A stretch of 34,789 bases of DNA from Planctomycetaceae bacterium (GCA_002726245.1 PBSM01000088.1:1-34789), one strand, 5' to 3'; positions 16,317 through 26,333 are shown, numbered from the stretch's first letter. Numbers and translations: made by a program. The notes: generated from the sequence alone by a model not told the origin.

Positions 16317-17855
16317 CTAACTCCTGAACTGAAACGAGTAAACGTCGGCGTCCTTCAAATCGAAGAGCAACCGGACTGGCTTGCCGGAAAGCTCCGAGAG
16401 ATCCGCATCGCCCTTCCACATTACACGGCGGGCGATCGTGTCACCGAATAGTTCGGGGCAATCCGCCAACGAGAATCTTTCGATCGGTGTGCCAGCTTCG
16501 TCTTGAATCTCGACCCGCATGGATCCCGTGGCGGACGTGGAGAAGTTGAGTTCCAGTTGTGTTCCGTCAAAGACCAAGGGCCTGGTCAGCAACCGTCCGC
16601 CTTTCCAGCCTGTCCGCGCAGATACGAATCCGTCCAGCCGCAGCGTGTAGCGTCGAAGCGCGACACCCTCGCCGTGCCAATAGCGCTCGTGCGCGTAGAT
16701 CGAGAGTTCAGGCGGCGCGCCGGGAAGTGACGACTCGGTTTCGACAAATTGCCATGCCGCAAATTGATGGCCGTATTGCCACGTTCCGGGACGTTCAACC
16801 CCAGGGCGAAGAAACGCCTCATTCCAGCGTTTGAAGTGCACTCCGTCGCGGCTTGCCATGACCAGCGTCTCGGTGAGCGCCGTGCCGAACCGCTCGCTGA
16901 GCGCTGCTCGCTCTTCACGTTCGTTGCGTTCCGGCAGGGCTCGCATCGACGGGGACCAGCCACGTTCGATGTAGCGCGTCGGCAGTCCGATCAGAATGTG
17001 CGGCGCTCGCGGATAAGGGAACACCTTGTTCTCATACATCTCTTCCGTTGGCGAATCGGCGTACGTGAGGTCCGACGGACGTTCCCATTGGATCAGGTCG
17101 GTTGACGTTGTGGTGCGGATCGCTCGGCGACCTTCTTTGATCCAGCGGCGATACGCTCGGTACTCCTTCGCAGTTGGATCCCAGAACGCGAGATTGACGG
17201 AATCGAACGGACCTTTCGTCAATACAGGTTCTTTCTGCATCAATGACCAGTGAATGCCGTCCGCCGATTGAAATACATGCATGCCGCCTTCGGCGAGCAC
17301 ACCCGCGACGGCTTTGTATCGAGCCGCCGGCGGGCACGCCGGATTCGTATCAATGAACGGCGAGAAATTCAACGTGCCAATACCATTGTGAATGATGATG
17401 TTGTTCTTCTTCGAACCGTTGAACTCGACAAGTCCCAGTTCAGGCTTCGTCCAGTGAATCCCGTCTTTGCTTTCCGCATAACACGTGACGGCCTTGCTGA
17501 ACTGCAGCATTCCGTTTTCATACCAAAAGTTCCAACCGCGGTAGTACATGCGATACAACTCGCCATCCTGAAACACCGTGTGCGAGCTGGAAGCCGTTCC
17601 TTCCCAAGGAGCATCGTGCGCAACCGCAATCTCTCGCGGAGTCGGATGGTGCAGCCGCAGCTCCGCTTCGCCGGCCAGTTGCTCAATCAAATAATCATCA
17701 ACAAACAGCTCCCGCCGCGATCCGATGTCGATTACATTCGTCTTCTCACGAGCTGCCACCGAGTCGGGCCACACGGAGTGTGTCCCGCTTGCCGCAAACA
17801 AACTGCCTCCAACGGATGTCAGCCATTCACGTCGTGTGAAAGTTGTTCGGTTCAT
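16317..17855 (-). CDS. LFVD-family beta-propeller protein, Tat-exported (copy 1)
   Basis: This 512-residue protein starts with FTRREWLTSVGG (residues 6-17), a twin-arginine signal. IGSRRELFVDDYLIE (44-58) opens a five-bladed GH32/43-like propeller, with MYYRGWNFWYENG, CYAESKDGIHWTKPELGLVE and ADGIHWSLM in successive blades. The last ~115 residues form a separate beta-sandwich module (GGRLLTRPLVFDGTQLELNFSTSATGS ... DADVYSFQFRS). Members are often labelled 'glycosyl hydrolase family 32-like' in Planctomycetota, but I know of no characterised activity. The start ATG overlaps the stop of the FG-GAP gene upstream (ATGA). In its DNA it is especially close to the copy at 29919-31364. Confidence 0.85.
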   Translation of the reverse strand: MNRTTFTRREWLTSVGGSLFAASGTHSVWPDSVAAREKTNVIDIGSRRELFVDDYLIEQLAGEAELRLHHPTPREIAVAHDAPWEGTASSSHTVFQDGELYRMYYRGWNFWYENGMLQFSKAVTCYAESKDGIHWTKPELGLVEFNGSKKNNIIIHNGIGTLNFSPFIDTNPACPPAARYKAVAGVLAEGGMHVFQSADGIHWSLMQKEPVLTKGPFDSVNLAFWDPTAKEYRAYRRWIKEGRRAIRTTTSTDLIQWERPSDLTYADSPTEEMYENKVFPYPRAPHILIGLPTRYIERGWSPSMRALPERNEREERAALSERFGTALTETLVMASRDGVHFKRWNEAFLRPGVERPGTWQYGHQFAAWQFVETESSLPGAPPELSIYAHERYWHGEGVALRRYTLRLDGFVSARTGWKGGRLLTRPLVFDGTQLELNFSTSATGSMRVEIQDEAGTPIERFSLADCPELFGDTIARRVMWKGDADLSELSGKPVRLLFDLKDADVYSFQFRS

Positions 17856-20218
17856 TTCTTAAGCGAAACCTTGTGCGTGATGCCGGAGAGCCAGTCGCGA
17901 TGGAAGAGGTAGATCGTACCTGACTCGCCGCCGACCATCAGATCCAGCCGCCCGTCCGAGTCCCAATCATAAGCGGCGGCGTGATTCTCGTGGTGTGATG
18001 TCTCGATGGGTGTGCCGTTTGGCGCAGCGAACTTGACAGGCTTTTTAAAAACGGTCTTCTTGTTGGTGCCGACGTTTGCGACGAGCCAAGTGAAGTGGTT
18101 GGAAGCGACGATCAAGTCGCTGGCGCCCGAGCCGGTCCAGTCACACGGCCAGAGTGTGATGTTGCCATAGGGAAGGAAGTCCTGGATGGTCATCGCTTTT
18201 CCGTTTTCGTAGCGAAGCGGTTCGCCGGGTTCGAGCATGGTCCGTTCGCCGTCGCGAGATTGTCGAAAGACGCAAACGGCATCACCGGCGGAAGATGCAA
18301 CTGCCAGAAGCTCCGGCCGACCGTCGCCGTCCCAGTCCACTACCGCCGGACCCTTGCGAAGGACGAAGGGACGTTCCGCTCCGCCTTTCACACGCAACAT
18401 GTGCATCTTCGCGTAGCGGTTCGTCACTGGATCGTACTTCTCCAACCAGTAGATGTCGTCAAACGTTCCGCCACTGACGATAATGTCCCACTCGCCATCG
18501 GTGTCCCAGTCGCAGAGAAACGGCTTGACCTGTCCGATGTACGTCTTCGATTGAGACCTCGGAAACAGATTCGTGTCACTCAGCGTTAACGGCGTGCCCT
18601 GACGGTCTTTGATCGCTTCAGGCGCCGCGAACGCTGGACGGTGCTTCGTGCCGATGTTCCGGACGAGCGTCAAGTGCCCCGGCTCATCGCCGCAGAGCAG
18701 GTCCATCGTTCCGTTGTCATCCACGTCAAACGGAACGGGCCGGATATAACCCTGCAGCTTCAAGTCACATCCCAGCCCCAGCAACTGTCCACGGTCGCGA
18801 ATCGCGACGAGCTTAAAGAAATCGGCTTCAACCTGTTCGAAATACCGCATGCCCCATCCGCTGGCCACGCTTCCGATCAGACATCCGCGAAAGGCCTGGT
18901 TGTTCACGAAGCGAAATGAGAAACCGCTGTCGTGTGTGAACCAGGGCAGCTCCCGGTCAAACTTCATGACCGGTGCGTCGAGCGTGCCGATATTCCGCCA
19001 CACTTCGATGGCCGGTACATCGTTCGTTCTGCGACTGCAAAGCAACTCTGGCTTGCCGTCCTCATCGATATCATAAACGTCGAAGTAGAACGGTCGCTCG
19101 CGTTCGAAGTTGGAATACTTTTGCCAGTCCTGAGGAAATGTCTTCTCTCCGTCTGCTCGTCCCAGAGGTGCGGATTGGAATTCCCACCCGCCTTTCTCTC
19201 CGCCCACGGCCCGCATCAGCACGATCTGTCGCAGCAGTTGTCTACGGCCGTCCATTTCGCCTTTCCACATCGTGCCCAGCATCAACGACGGTCGGCCCGA
19301 CCCGTCCCAGTCCATCACACGAATGCACGGGTAACGGCCGCGCGCCAGGCACGGCGGGTACTCCGGTCGCTGAGCAAGTTCCAGGACCGGCAACCCGACG
19401 GCGTCTCGTGCACCGATGTTGCGGTAGACCTTGATGCCTCCTGTGCGACTGAACGTGATCAAATCGAGTCGCCCATTGCCGAACCAATCGAAGACGTCGC
19501 AGTCGATGTAGTCTTCGCTGATGAAGCCACGGCGCGGCTCGAATGTGCGCGGCCCGCCAAACTTCTGCTGCTCGTCGACGCGTTCCGCGTAGAGCCGCAA
19601 TGGCGGGGCAAATCGAGGTACTTCGTTCGTGCCGATGTTTCGCCAGAAGAAGACGCCCGCCATCGGCATACCGAAACGATTCGCGCCGTGACTGCGGGAA
19701 AGAATGTCGATCAAACCATCATCGTTCCAATCCACCGGGATCGGATGCGGATGATATCCGGGGCTGTCGATGGGCCGCCATGTGGATCCGTTGTAGGCGA
19801 GTTCGTCACCAACTCCGACCGGCGGCAGATACCGCGGCTCCGACAATCGACCATCGGCTGCGCGCATCTTGAATTCGAGAAACCACTTGCTGGCCTTGTG
19901 TGGACCGTCCACCAGCCATGCGACCCACCCGCGGTTCTCGCAAAGCAGGTCTTCGCCAAAGCGAACAGGATAGGACCGCCGCGCCTCGCCCGTCTGCCGC
20001 GTAACAACCAGCGTGTACGGGTCGATGAGTCCAGCTTCCTCGCCGAGCAGTTCGTTAAAGTCGATGACCGTCCTGACGGGCGTGCTTTTTCCAGCCCGCT
20101 GGTCAAACTCGATTGTCAACTCGAGGCGATGCTCGTCACCCGCGACGAGCCCCCGCAGGATCGAGGTCACGGTCAGGAAAAGAACGAGTTGCAATCGGAG
20201 CGGTTGCCGGATGGTCAT
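17852..20218 (-). CDS. Secreted FG-GAP/VCBS repeat protein
   Basis: This 788-residue protein starts at ATG 20218, with a signal peptide (LQLVLFLTVTSILRGLVAGDE). After an N-terminal beta domain it carries about nine repeats of the form D-x-D/N-x-D/S-G followed by a hydrophobic strand: DWNDDGLIDILS, DWFGNGRLDLIT, DWDGSGRPSLML, DIDEDGKPELLC, DVDDNGTMDLLC, DWDTDGEWDIIV, DWDGDGRPELLA, DWTGSGASDLIV and DWDSDGRLDLMV. These are calcium-binding FG-GAP blades that build a propeller of the integrin-alpha/VCBS type, used for surface binding and sometimes carrying lyase activity. No catalytic residues can be assigned. It lies between two LFVD propeller genes, 80 bp after the first and overlapping the second by four bases. 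Confidence 0.88.
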   Translation of the reverse strand: MTIRQPLRLQLVLFLTVTSILRGLVAGDEHRLELTIEFDQRAGKSTPVRTVIDFNELLGEEAGLIDPYTLVVTRQTGEARRSYPVRFGEDLLCENRGWVAWLVDGPHKASKWFLEFKMRAADGRLSEPRYLPPVGVGDELAYNGSTWRPIDSPGYHPHPIPVDWNDDGLIDILSRSHGANRFGMPMAGVFFWRNIGTNEVPRFAPPLRLYAERVDEQQKFGGPRTFEPRRGFISEDYIDCDVFDWFGNGRLDLITFSRTGGIKVYRNIGARDAVGLPVLELAQRPEYPPCLARGRYPCIRVMDWDGSGRPSLMLGTMWKGEMDGRRQLLRQIVLMRAVGGEKGGWEFQSAPLGRADGEKTFPQDWQKYSNFERERPFYFDVYDIDEDGKPELLCSRRTNDVPAIEVWRNIGTLDAPVMKFDRELPWFTHDSGFSFRFVNNQAFRGCLIGSVASGWGMRYFEQVEADFFKLVAIRDRGQLLGLGCDLKLQGYIRPVPFDVDDNGTMDLLCGDEPGHLTLVRNIGTKHRPAFAAPEAIKDRQGTPLTLSDTNLFPRSQSKTYIGQVKPFLCDWDTDGEWDIIVSGGTFDDIYWLEKYDPVTNRYAKMHMLRVKGGAERPFVLRKGPAVVDWDGDGRPELLAVASSAGDAVCVFRQSRDGERTMLEPGEPLRYENGKAMTIQDFLPYGNITLWPCDWTGSGASDLIVASNHFTWLVANVGTNKKTVFKKPVKFAAPNGTPIETSHHENHAAAYDWDSDGRLDLMVGGESGTIYLFHRDWLSGITHKVSLKK

Positions 20219-20262
20219 TCTATGACTCGTGGTCTGTCAGATTCTGTTTTTCGTATCGCATT

Positions 20263-20316
20263 GTGAGCCGTGACGTGTAAGCGGCCGGGCCGGGTGCCTT
20301 ACGGCCCGCGGCTCAC
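20263..20316. repeat. REP-type palindromic element, short copy B
   Basis: The left arm is GTGAGCCGTGACGTGTAAGC and the right arm ends CGGCCCGCGGCTCAC. The terminal GTGAGCCG and the inner GTAAG/CTTAC pair match the arms of the two transposase-flanking units. This copy lacks the ~35-base spacer between arms. Its right arm overlaps the last codons and the stop of the LFVD gene at 20299-21774. Confidence 0.75.
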
Positions 20317-21774
20317 GAATTGGAATGAGTACAAGTCAGCGTCCTGCAGCACAAATCGAAGACGGATGAGTTCGCCTGACAGCTGGTCGAGTTGTTTCCC
20401 GCGCCGCCACTGGACGGCATGAGAAATGGTGTCTCCGACGAGTTCTTGACATTGGTCGAGCGTGAATCCGGGAATTGGTTCGCCTGCCGTCGATTGCAAC
20501 TCAACCCGAACACTACCGATGGCACTGGTCGAGTAATTCAGTATCAGTTTTGCGCCGCTGAAGGTGATCGGCTTCGTGATTAACTCGCCGCCTTTGTGAG
20601 ACGCTCTTAGTGACACAAAACCATCGGTACGCAGTTTCAATCGTCTCAAGTGCCGTTGCCCACCTGCCGCATTGGTCAAGTACATTGACAGTTCCTGGTC
20701 GCTTGTCGGCACGATACCGTATGCCAGCATGTTGACATGCGGCTGCCAGTTGTTCCGGTCAAGTCCGGGCCGCACGAATGCTTCGACATGCTGATGAAAA
20801 CGAAAGCCGTCACGAGTCACCATCAAGATCGCATCCGTCCAGTCTCGCCGTTCACCGCTTGTTGTGTCCGTATATTCTCGCAGCCGCATCGGAAAACCGA
20901 GGTAAAGATGGGGTGCTCGAAAATAGGGCAGTGCCGTATTCCAGTAGAGATGAGGGTCGGGGGCAGCGCCGAAATCAAGCAACTTCGGTTCCGACCATTT
21001 CAGAAAGTCGGGCGACGTCGATAAGGCGATGTTTCGCAGACGAGTTCCATCACCCTGAGGACGCCACGCACGCACATACGCCATGAATTCCGCACGCTGT
21101 GGATTCCACAAGGCGATTCCGAATCGAGGTTTTGGCAGGACAGGCTCTTCCTTCAGCGCAGACCAATGGAGCCCGTCGGATGAAACCATGGCTCGTGGCG
21201 GATTGCCGGCAAACGACTTGTATCGCTGCGATGCAGGGACGCCAGGACGATTGTCAATAAAGGGCGTCAAATAAGCGCCGTGTTGACCTCGCATCACGAT
21301 GTTGTTCGCTGTTGATCCTTCCCATTCAACGAGCCCGAGATTTGGTTTCTTCCAGTGGATTCCGTCGAGACTCTCGGCACAGCATGTGTAGATATTCTCG
21401 GACCAAGAGAATCCAGGGTTGTGATAGCCGCGATAGTACATCCGATACCGATCGCCGTCTTTCAAAATGCTGACATGACCCAGATTCGTGCCTTCCCACG
21501 GCTCTTCCAGTGCCAGGACTAGTTCGGCACGTATCGGGCGGTGCAGTTCCAACGTCAAGTCTGTACGCGACTCCACCAGGAAATCGTCGACGAACAATTC
21601 CAACCGAGATCCGATGTTGATCGCACCGGGCACCTCCGCGCTGACGTTGGAAGTAGTGATTGCAAATGCAATCACCAACATGCAGGCTGCGACGCACAAC
21701 CTGTCGGAGGAGCGGTTCCGGCAGATACAGGCTGGCAACCAGCGCCTGTCGTTACGGCTTGAATCGAAATGCAT
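20299..21774 (-). CDS. LFVD-family beta-propeller protein (copy 2)
   Basis: The frame opens at 21882. ATG 21774 is the likelier start (491 residues) because it gives an N-terminus ending in a secretion-type core (VAACMLVIAFAITTSNVSAE); ATG 21681 would give a minimal signal. NIGSRLELFVDDFLVES opens the propeller, CCAESLDGIHWKKPNLGLVE is the conserved middle blade, and the C-terminal module ends DADLYSFQF. The final VSRGP and the TAA are encoded by the arm of a REP-type repeat, so the natural C-terminus seems to have been replaced by repeat sequence. The start overlaps the fusion gene's end by 23 bp. Confidence 0.85.
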   Translation of the reverse strand: MHFDSSRNDRRWLPACICRNRSSDRLCVAACMLVIAFAITTSNVSAEVPGAINIGSRLELFVDDFLVESRTDLTLELHRPIRAELVLALEEPWEGTNLGHVSILKDGDRYRMYYRGYHNPGFSWSENIYTCCAESLDGIHWKKPNLGLVEWEGSTANNIVMRGQHGAYLTPFIDNRPGVPASQRYKSFAGNPPRAMVSSDGLHWSALKEEPVLPKPRFGIALWNPQRAEFMAYVRAWRPQGDGTRLRNIALSTSPDFLKWSEPKLLDFGAAPDPHLYWNTALPYFRAPHLYLGFPMRLREYTDTTSGERRDWTDAILMVTRDGFRFHQHVEAFVRPGLDRNNWQPHVNMLAYGIVPTSDQELSMYLTNAAGGQRHLRRLKLRTDGFVSLRASHKGGELITKPITFSGAKLILNYSTSAIGSVRVELQSTAGEPIPGFTLDQCQELVGDTISHAVQWRRGKQLDQLSGELIRLRFVLQDADLYSFQFVSRGP

Positions 21775-24700
21775 ACAGCTTGCAATCCTGCATGTGAAAG
21801 CGAAGACGGATGGGACGGCCGGCGAGCGAGCCGACATCGGTGCCGGACTTCCAGGCCACCGGCATGCGAACGGAGTTGCCAACGACTGACCTTGCGTCGG
21901 ATTTCGAGAAACCGCGAATGGACTGTCCGGTCTCGTCGAGAATCTCGACCAGCACGGAACCGCCGCCGCTGGTTTGAACGTTCAATTCAAGTCGCTGGCC
22001 CTGGAAGCGAATTGTGGGCGTGGTGATTGTTCCACCGTTGTATCCGGCATCGGCTGAGGTAAAGCCGTCCAATCGCAGCACCGCCCGACTGATCCCCGAC
22101 AGCAGTTTGCCAGACGCGGTAGGATCGAGAATCCCATCGTGATCTCGATTCATTCCTACGTAATAGATCCACAGTTCATCGCCCATCCGCACTGGGTCTG
22201 GCATCGCCCACACGAATCGCGAATCAAACTTGCCGTCTGGTCCGTTGGCGAGAAATGGTCGTCGCTTGCCGACTCGTTGGAAACGCTTCCCGTCGCGGCT
22301 GACAGCAAGTCGGACATCGAAACTTGAGGGGCCTAAACCGTCCGTCTCGTCGCGCCGGTACCAATGCCAGAACGGCTGAGCCAACATGACATACGTGTCG
22401 GCGGCTTCGGTGTATCGAAAGACGTCGGCTCCGTAATAATCGACAGGCGGTTGCTTTGTAGGCGTTTCGTGCGTCGCAAGATCATTGGCGTCCGCTTGCA
22501 TGACGATCGACTGATTGTCCCACTTCAGCAGATCGTCGGACTCCAGCCGACGTACCGTCCGAAAGCGAAGCTCGGGGTCGCCACGATTCGCCCAGAACCG
22601 GGTAAACAGCGCGTACCTTTTGATCTTCGGATCCCAGAAGATGATGCTCTGCGTATCCCATCCACCCGGTCCAGGATCGATGCGAGCGAACTTTCTCCAA
22701 TTCAGCCCGTCGGGCGAACTGTGGATGTGGAACTGCCCCGTTGGATAGACCTTCGCTTGCGACTTGTATCGATGTTCGGGGTCAGCGTTCGGATCCACCC
22801 ACACCGCACAACCACCGATCACGCCGGGAATGACAACGTTGTTTGCTCTCGAACCATCGACTTCGTGCACTCCGAGTTCCGGTTTCGTGAAGTGCAGTCC
22901 GTCCTCAGATTCGGCGTAACAGACACGACGTTCGTGGTCGTACGGTCCGTCGCCGGTTGGCTTCACCAGGTCATACCAGATTCGCGTCGTTTCATTCTCT
23001 CGGAGCACGCTTGAATACACCGAAATCCGTGCTCCCTGTTCCCACGGCTGGTCAGGCTTGATCAAGACGACCCCGTCGCGGCGGGGCGGATTCATGACCA
23101 GTTCGACGCCCTCGCTCGACTCGATAAAGCGACGGTCGATGAAGAGTTGTTTCGCCGAGCCGACATCGATTGGTTTCGTCTTCTTGAAGACAATTACATT
23201 CTCAACGCCTTCGATTCGAAGTGTCGAATCCGTGTCGTCTTTTGGACCCAGTAATTCGATCTGGTTCTTTCCTTGTCGAATCGGTGCACGGTGAAATACC
23301 CAAGGGCTCGGACCGTCTGCGATCTTCAACGTCTTTCCGTTCACCGAAAATGTGATTTGTGAGGCTGCGGTGGAATTGCCGGTCCAAGAGACCTTTAGGA
23401 AAGCTGTCTCCAACGACTGGTCTCGGGTCGCAACCGAAATGTCGTCGCTGACCGTGAATTGCAATCGTCGCTTTTGACCCGCGAGCAGGTCCAGCGGCAA
23501 CTGCATTTCGCCGCTTTCGCCCGGCGTATGTCCTTCAATGTCGCGAGTGACATAATAATGTTTGTTCTTACCGATCAGCGTTTGTGGATCGCCGATTTGG
23601 TTGAGCACTTCTCGTTCTGCATCGTTGAACATGGGAAGCCCCGGCCGACCCGCGCCGCTGCAATGGCAATCGAAGTTGAACAGATGGATGCCGGTCGCTC
23701 CTTCGTGCCAGTACCCTCCGGCTGCGGCTCGCAACATGTCGATTGATGCCTGACCGGCGTAATACCGCACCTTGATGTCCGACAATCCACCGATGACTTG
23801 TACGTTTGTCCCCTTGGCGGCGGTGACGAACCTGCTGACATCGGCATTCATGTCAAGATAACCACGGGTGACCGGAGCAATCAGGTCAACCACTTCCTCG
23901 CGAATCCAAGTACGAGCGTCGATCCCAATCAGCTCGCACATCTTGAAGCTGGGTGGCACGCGAGCCAACAACGTCAGCTTGCGGCCTTTTTCTTTGCCAA
24001 TCTCATCCATCCGTGTTCGAACGCGACGGACAAAGTGAGTCAACAGCGGCATTCCTTTCTTTTCTTCGTTGCGCTTGAAGTAAATCGGGCTGCTCAGAAA
24101 GTCCAACTCGAAACCGTCGATGTCATGGTTCAGACAAAGCTCTTCGATCAAAGCGAACTTGTGGTCGCGAACTTCTTGCAGTGAATAATCGAACGCCCAG
24201 GTAAATCCGTCCGACGCTTGGCCCTTGCGAGCCCAACGGCGGCGATAATAATCAGTCGACTCCGCGCCGATCTTGACGTGCGGCCGATCCAATTCCCACT
24301 TCGTTCGCAGCGATGGCCAACGCTCGGTCCAGTCCTTATGAATGTCGTTCATCCGCAACGCCGGCCAGAATTCCATTCCCAACTCATGAGCCCGCCTCGC
24401 CCAAATGTCGAGCGGGTCCTTGCCGAGGTCCAGCAGGCCATTCACGTTGTCTGCCCAACGTCGGAAATTTGGGTCTTCGAATTCCGTTTGTCCCTTTCCA
24501 TAGAGCTCACCTACCTTCGTGTCGTACGCCACGTACGATCCAAAAGATACACTCTGGATGAACACATCGACCTGGGTGCCTTCTAGCGCATCGATCACTC
24601 GGCAAAGTTGCTCTTCGGTTATGGGTGGCTCGTGAGCATAAAGCGCCCCGCTACCACCGTCGCTATTGAGAAGCAGACGATATTGCTGTTGTTGCTCCGC

Positions 24701-24778
24701 ATACGCGTCGTCCACAAGCATGCAACTCGCGACCAGCGCTGCGACGGTCAAGTAGAGTGACGTTCGGATGAGTTGCAT
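21752..24778 (-). CDS. Fusion of a family-10-like TIM barrel with an LFVD propeller (copy 3)
   Basis: ATG 24778 gives 1008 residues starting with a signal peptide (TVAALVASCMLVDDAYAE); a longer frame opens at 24847. Residues ~33-405 resemble the glycosyl-hydrolase-like 10 (GHL10) barrel: LRMNDIH (141-147), DIDGFELDFLSS (219-230) with Glu224/Asp226 as candidate catalytic acids, and RVPPSF. Residues ~410-530 form a beta domain with FSVNGKTLKI, of the sugar-binding sort. From 536 the LFVD propeller (VGSAKQLFIDRRFIES, CYAESEDGLHFTKPELGVHE) runs to about 895, followed by the shared C-terminal module (GGGSVLVEILDETGQSIRGF). The barrel is homologous to the separate gene at 32910-34124. The predicted role is extracellular glycan hydrolysis, with activity untested. 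Confidence 0.85.
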   Translation of the reverse strand: MQLIRTSLYLTVAALVASCMLVDDAYAEQQQQYRLLLNSDGGSGALYAHEPPITEEQLCRVIDALEGTQVDVFIQSVSFGSYVAYDTKVGELYGKGQTEFEDPNFRRWADNVNGLLDLGKDPLDIWARRAHELGMEFWPALRMNDIHKDWTERWPSLRTKWELDRPHVKIGAESTDYYRRRWARKGQASDGFTWAFDYSLQEVRDHKFALIEELCLNHDIDGFELDFLSSPIYFKRNEEKKGMPLLTHFVRRVRTRMDEIGKEKGRKLTLLARVPPSFKMCELIGIDARTWIREEVVDLIAPVTRGYLDMNADVSRFVTAAKGTNVQVIGGLSDIKVRYYAGQASIDMLRAAAGGYWHEGATGIHLFNFDCHCSGAGRPGLPMFNDAEREVLNQIGDPQTLIGKNKHYYVTRDIEGHTPGESGEMQLPLDLLAGQKRRLQFTVSDDISVATRDQSLETAFLKVSWTGNSTAASQITFSVNGKTLKIADGPSPWVFHRAPIRQGKNQIELLGPKDDTDSTLRIEGVENVIVFKKTKPIDVGSAKQLFIDRRFIESSEGVELVMNPPRRDGVVLIKPDQPWEQGARISVYSSVLRENETTRIWYDLVKPTGDGPYDHERRVCYAESEDGLHFTKPELGVHEVDGSRANNVVIPGVIGGCAVWVDPNADPEHRYKSQAKVYPTGQFHIHSSPDGLNWRKFARIDPGPGGWDTQSIIFWDPKIKRYALFTRFWANRGDPELRFRTVRRLESDDLLKWDNQSIVMQADANDLATHETPTKQPPVDYYGADVFRYTEAADTYVMLAQPFWHWYRRDETDGLGPSSFDVRLAVSRDGKRFQRVGKRRPFLANGPDGKFDSRFVWAMPDPVRMGDELWIYYVGMNRDHDGILDPTASGKLLSGISRAVLRLDGFTSADAGYNGGTITTPTIRFQGQRLELNVQTSGGGSVLVEILDETGQSIRGFSKSDARSVVGNSVRMPVAWKSGTDVGSLAGRPIRLRFHMQDCKLYAFRFKP

Positions 24779-24809
24779 CTGCAGTAGTCCAGTGTTTGTC
24801 GTTCGAGGA

Positions 24810-26333
24810 TTATCGCCCGGTGAAGCGAAACGAGTAGACGTCGGCATCCTTCATGACGAACCGCAGCTGGATCGGCTTACCAACAAGTGAGCCAACATCC
24901 GAACCCGCTTTCCACAGCACTATATGCTCGACGCTGTCCCCAATCAATTCGATGCAGTCATCGAGCGCGTAGCCCGGAATTGCTTCTCCATTCACGTCCT
25001 GGATTTCGACGCGGACGCTGCCGGCGGCAGACGTTGAGAAGTTGATGTGTAGCTCGTTGCCACTGAACACGAGTGGCTTTGTCACCACTTCGCCGCCGCT
25101 GAACGGCGTCTGGACGGAAACGAACCCGTCGAGTCGGATCGTGTAGCGTCGGAGACGACTTTCGCCGTCCCGCCAATAACCCTCGCTGAAGAGCATCGAG
25201 ATTTCGTTGGGAGCGTCTGAGGTTTCCGACGCGGTTTCGAACAGGCCATAACTCTGATAGTTGTCGCCGTACATCCAGTTGCTGCGGCCTGCACTGGCCT
25301 CAGGTCCGGGACGCAGAAAAGCTTCGTCCCAGCGATGAAAGCGGATGCCGTCACGGCTGCTCATGAACAGGCCGTCGGTCAGATCGGAGCCGACGCGGGC
25401 GTAGGCGGCCGTGAGTTCTGCTCGCAGCTTAACCGGTTCGAGTGCCCGCAGCTTGCGGGTCATCTGACGCGCCGTGTAGCGCGTCGGAAATCCGAAGCGG
25501 AGATGCGGGGCGCGGTAATAGGGCTGAATGCCGTTGGTATACATCTGCTGGCGTGGCGAGCCGGGGTATTCGAGAGCGACCGGCTCCGACCAGTTGACCA
25601 GATCCGGAGACGTCGCCATCGAGATCGACCGCATGCCCTCAACCACTGTGCGAAAGTAAAGCACGTATTGTCTGTCGCGCGGCTCGAAGAACACGACATT
25701 CATGGAATCGAGAGCGCCCTGTTTGAAAATGGCTTCCTCGCTCTTCGTCCACTGGATCGCGTCGGGCGAAGTGAAAAGATGCAGTCCGGTTTTGGAATTG
25801 CCGCCGACCGCCTTGAACTTCTCCGACGCAGGACATCCCGGGCGCGTGTCGAGAAACGGGACGAAGGTCCCTGAATACGGGCTGCCGGGCCAGACGATGT
25901 TATTGGCAAGCGGATCGGAAACCTGCTTGGCCATCTGGCCGAGCAGCGGGAACTCTCTCAGATGGGGCTTTGTCCAAGTGATCCCGTCGCGACTCTCGGC
26001 GTAGCACACGACCGGGCTGTGTGACATCTGCAGCTTGCCAGTGTCCCAGACCATACGATGGCCGCCATAGATCATCTTGAACATCTCACCGTCACGCATG
26101 ACAGTGGGATAGCCGCTGGTGTTCCCTTCCCACGGTTGGTCAAACCGGATGGCAACTTCGCGTGGTTGCGGATGGTGCAGCGTAAGGCGCGCCGCCTCGA
26201 GCTTGTCGATCAGGTAGCCGTCCACGAACAACTCACGACGCGAACCAATGTCGATCGGCTCGGCAGAGTGTACGACGCCCGCAAGCACAAGCAGAATGCT
26301 TAATGCTCCGACTTGAGGGTAGCGTTGATTCAT
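24810..26333 (-). CDS. LFVD-family beta-propeller protein (copy 4)
   Basis: ATG 26333 has GGA seven bases upstream and starts a Sec signal (QRYPQVGALSILLVLAGVVHSAE), so I prefer it to the longer frame opening at 26390 (507 residues). IGSRRELFVDGYLIDKLEAA opens the propeller, and CYAESRDGITWTKPHLREF and PDAIQWTKSEE mark later blades. The C-terminal module reads LVFSGNELHINFSTSAAGSV and ends DADVYSFRFTGR. It lies directly downstream of the REP-flanked transposase and 31 bp upstream of the fusion gene. The transposase unit therefore splits this gene from the other members of the cluster. Confidence 0.87.
   Translation of the reverse strand: MNQRYPQVGALSILLVLAGVVHSAEPIDIGSRRELFVDGYLIDKLEAARLTLHHPQPREVAIRFDQPWEGNTSGYPTVMRDGEMFKMIYGGHRMVWDTGKLQMSHSPVVCYAESRDGITWTKPHLREFPLLGQMAKQVSDPLANNIVWPGSPYSGTFVPFLDTRPGCPASEKFKAVGGNSKTGLHLFTSPDAIQWTKSEEAIFKQGALDSMNVVFFEPRDRQYVLYFRTVVEGMRSISMATSPDLVNWSEPVALEYPGSPRQQMYTNGIQPYYRAPHLRFGFPTRYTARQMTRKLRALEPVKLRAELTAAYARVGSDLTDGLFMSSRDGIRFHRWDEAFLRPGPEASAGRSNWMYGDNYQSYGLFETASETSDAPNEISMLFSEGYWRDGESRLRRYTIRLDGFVSVQTPFSGGEVVTKPLVFSGNELHINFSTSAAGSVRVEIQDVNGEAIPGYALDDCIELIGDSVEHIVLWKAGSDVGSLVGKPIQLRFVMKDADVYSFRFTGR

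Noticed and set aside
18932..20266. A 444-codon plus-strand open frame
   Set aside because: It is fully antisense to the FG-GAP gene, whose repeated DxDxDG motifs are unmistakable, and its own translation has no domain pattern.
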